DNA of 50,448 bases from Candidatus Saccharimonadota bacterium (GTDB lineage Bacteria; Patescibacteriota; Saccharimonadia; Saccharimonadales; UBA4665). A program made the translations under genes and the position numbers. Shown here piece after piece: positions 50,343 through 50,448 of the stretch. The stretch is taken from contig DAHXLE010000019.1 of the NCBI GenBank assembly GCA_027371825.1, forward strand, positions 1 to 50,448, read 5' to 3'. Position 1 is the first letter of the stretch. Each line of letters opens with the position of its first letter. The notes under the pieces were generated by a model. It was not told the origin of the DNA. It saw nothing but the letters and a program-made list of their open reading frames with translations, and searched no databases.

Positions 50343-50448
50343 GTAAAAATTTGATTATTAGGGATAGTGTTATTTCATATCGCGAAATGTGTGATATTGA
50401 GAATGTTCAAACTTTACAGAGAGGTATGAACTACAAGTTAAATCCTAG
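50339..50448 (+). CDS. partial CDS running off the window; possibly an HNH-type endonuclease-family protein
   Basis: RBS AAAGGAG then GTG: VRKNLIIRDSVISYREMCDIENVQTLQRGMNYKLNP...; family assignment from memory of the LQRGMN motif, weak. Confidence 0.5.
   Translation, partial: MRKNLIIRDSVISYREMCDIENVQTLQRGMNYKLNP

Noticed and set aside
1-50448. CRISPR arrays, rRNA genes, transposases/IS elements
   Set aside because: No regularly spaced repeats, rRNA core sequences or transposase motifs were seen in the window.

Overview
The window looks like a bacterial chromosome segment, probably Candidatus Saccharibacteria or another CPR/Patescibacteria lineage. That placement is inferred from gene content and many Lys/Ser-rich small membrane proteins, not from phylogeny. 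Most of it is densely packed housekeeping genes on the minus strand: dnaE, galU, gatB/gatA/gatC, uvrB, a sugar-phosphate cluster (PfkB kinase, class II aldolase, split transketolase, rpe, rpiB, gap), nudix, IMPase, ppa, a glutaredoxin-thioredoxin reductase fusion, glutaredoxin, FKBP, ABC exporter, pheT/pheS, rmuC, L,D-transpeptidase, typA, a MacB-like ABC pair and a 1451-aa DUF2341/LamG/Fn3 surface protein. On the plus strand are a YajQ-like gene, an MGH1-like glycosidase and rarA, followed near the right end by a tRNA-Gln(CUG) and an accessory region. The items most worth a second look are: (1) an ~800-bp intergenic region (28.0-28.8 kb) packed with long near-perfect stems, consistent with a large structured ncRNA on the minus strand that I could not match to tmRNA, RNase P or group I/II introns; (2) a right-end module in which the tRNA-Gln 3' end plus an RBS and start codon is duplicated 1342 bp away, bracketing a frameshifted ORF; (3) a tandem NrdR-box-like pair with a 16-bp linker upstream of a glutaredoxin gene; (4) a hammerhead-like/k-turn-like hairpin upstream of gatC. 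All calls come from reading the sequence; no database search was run.
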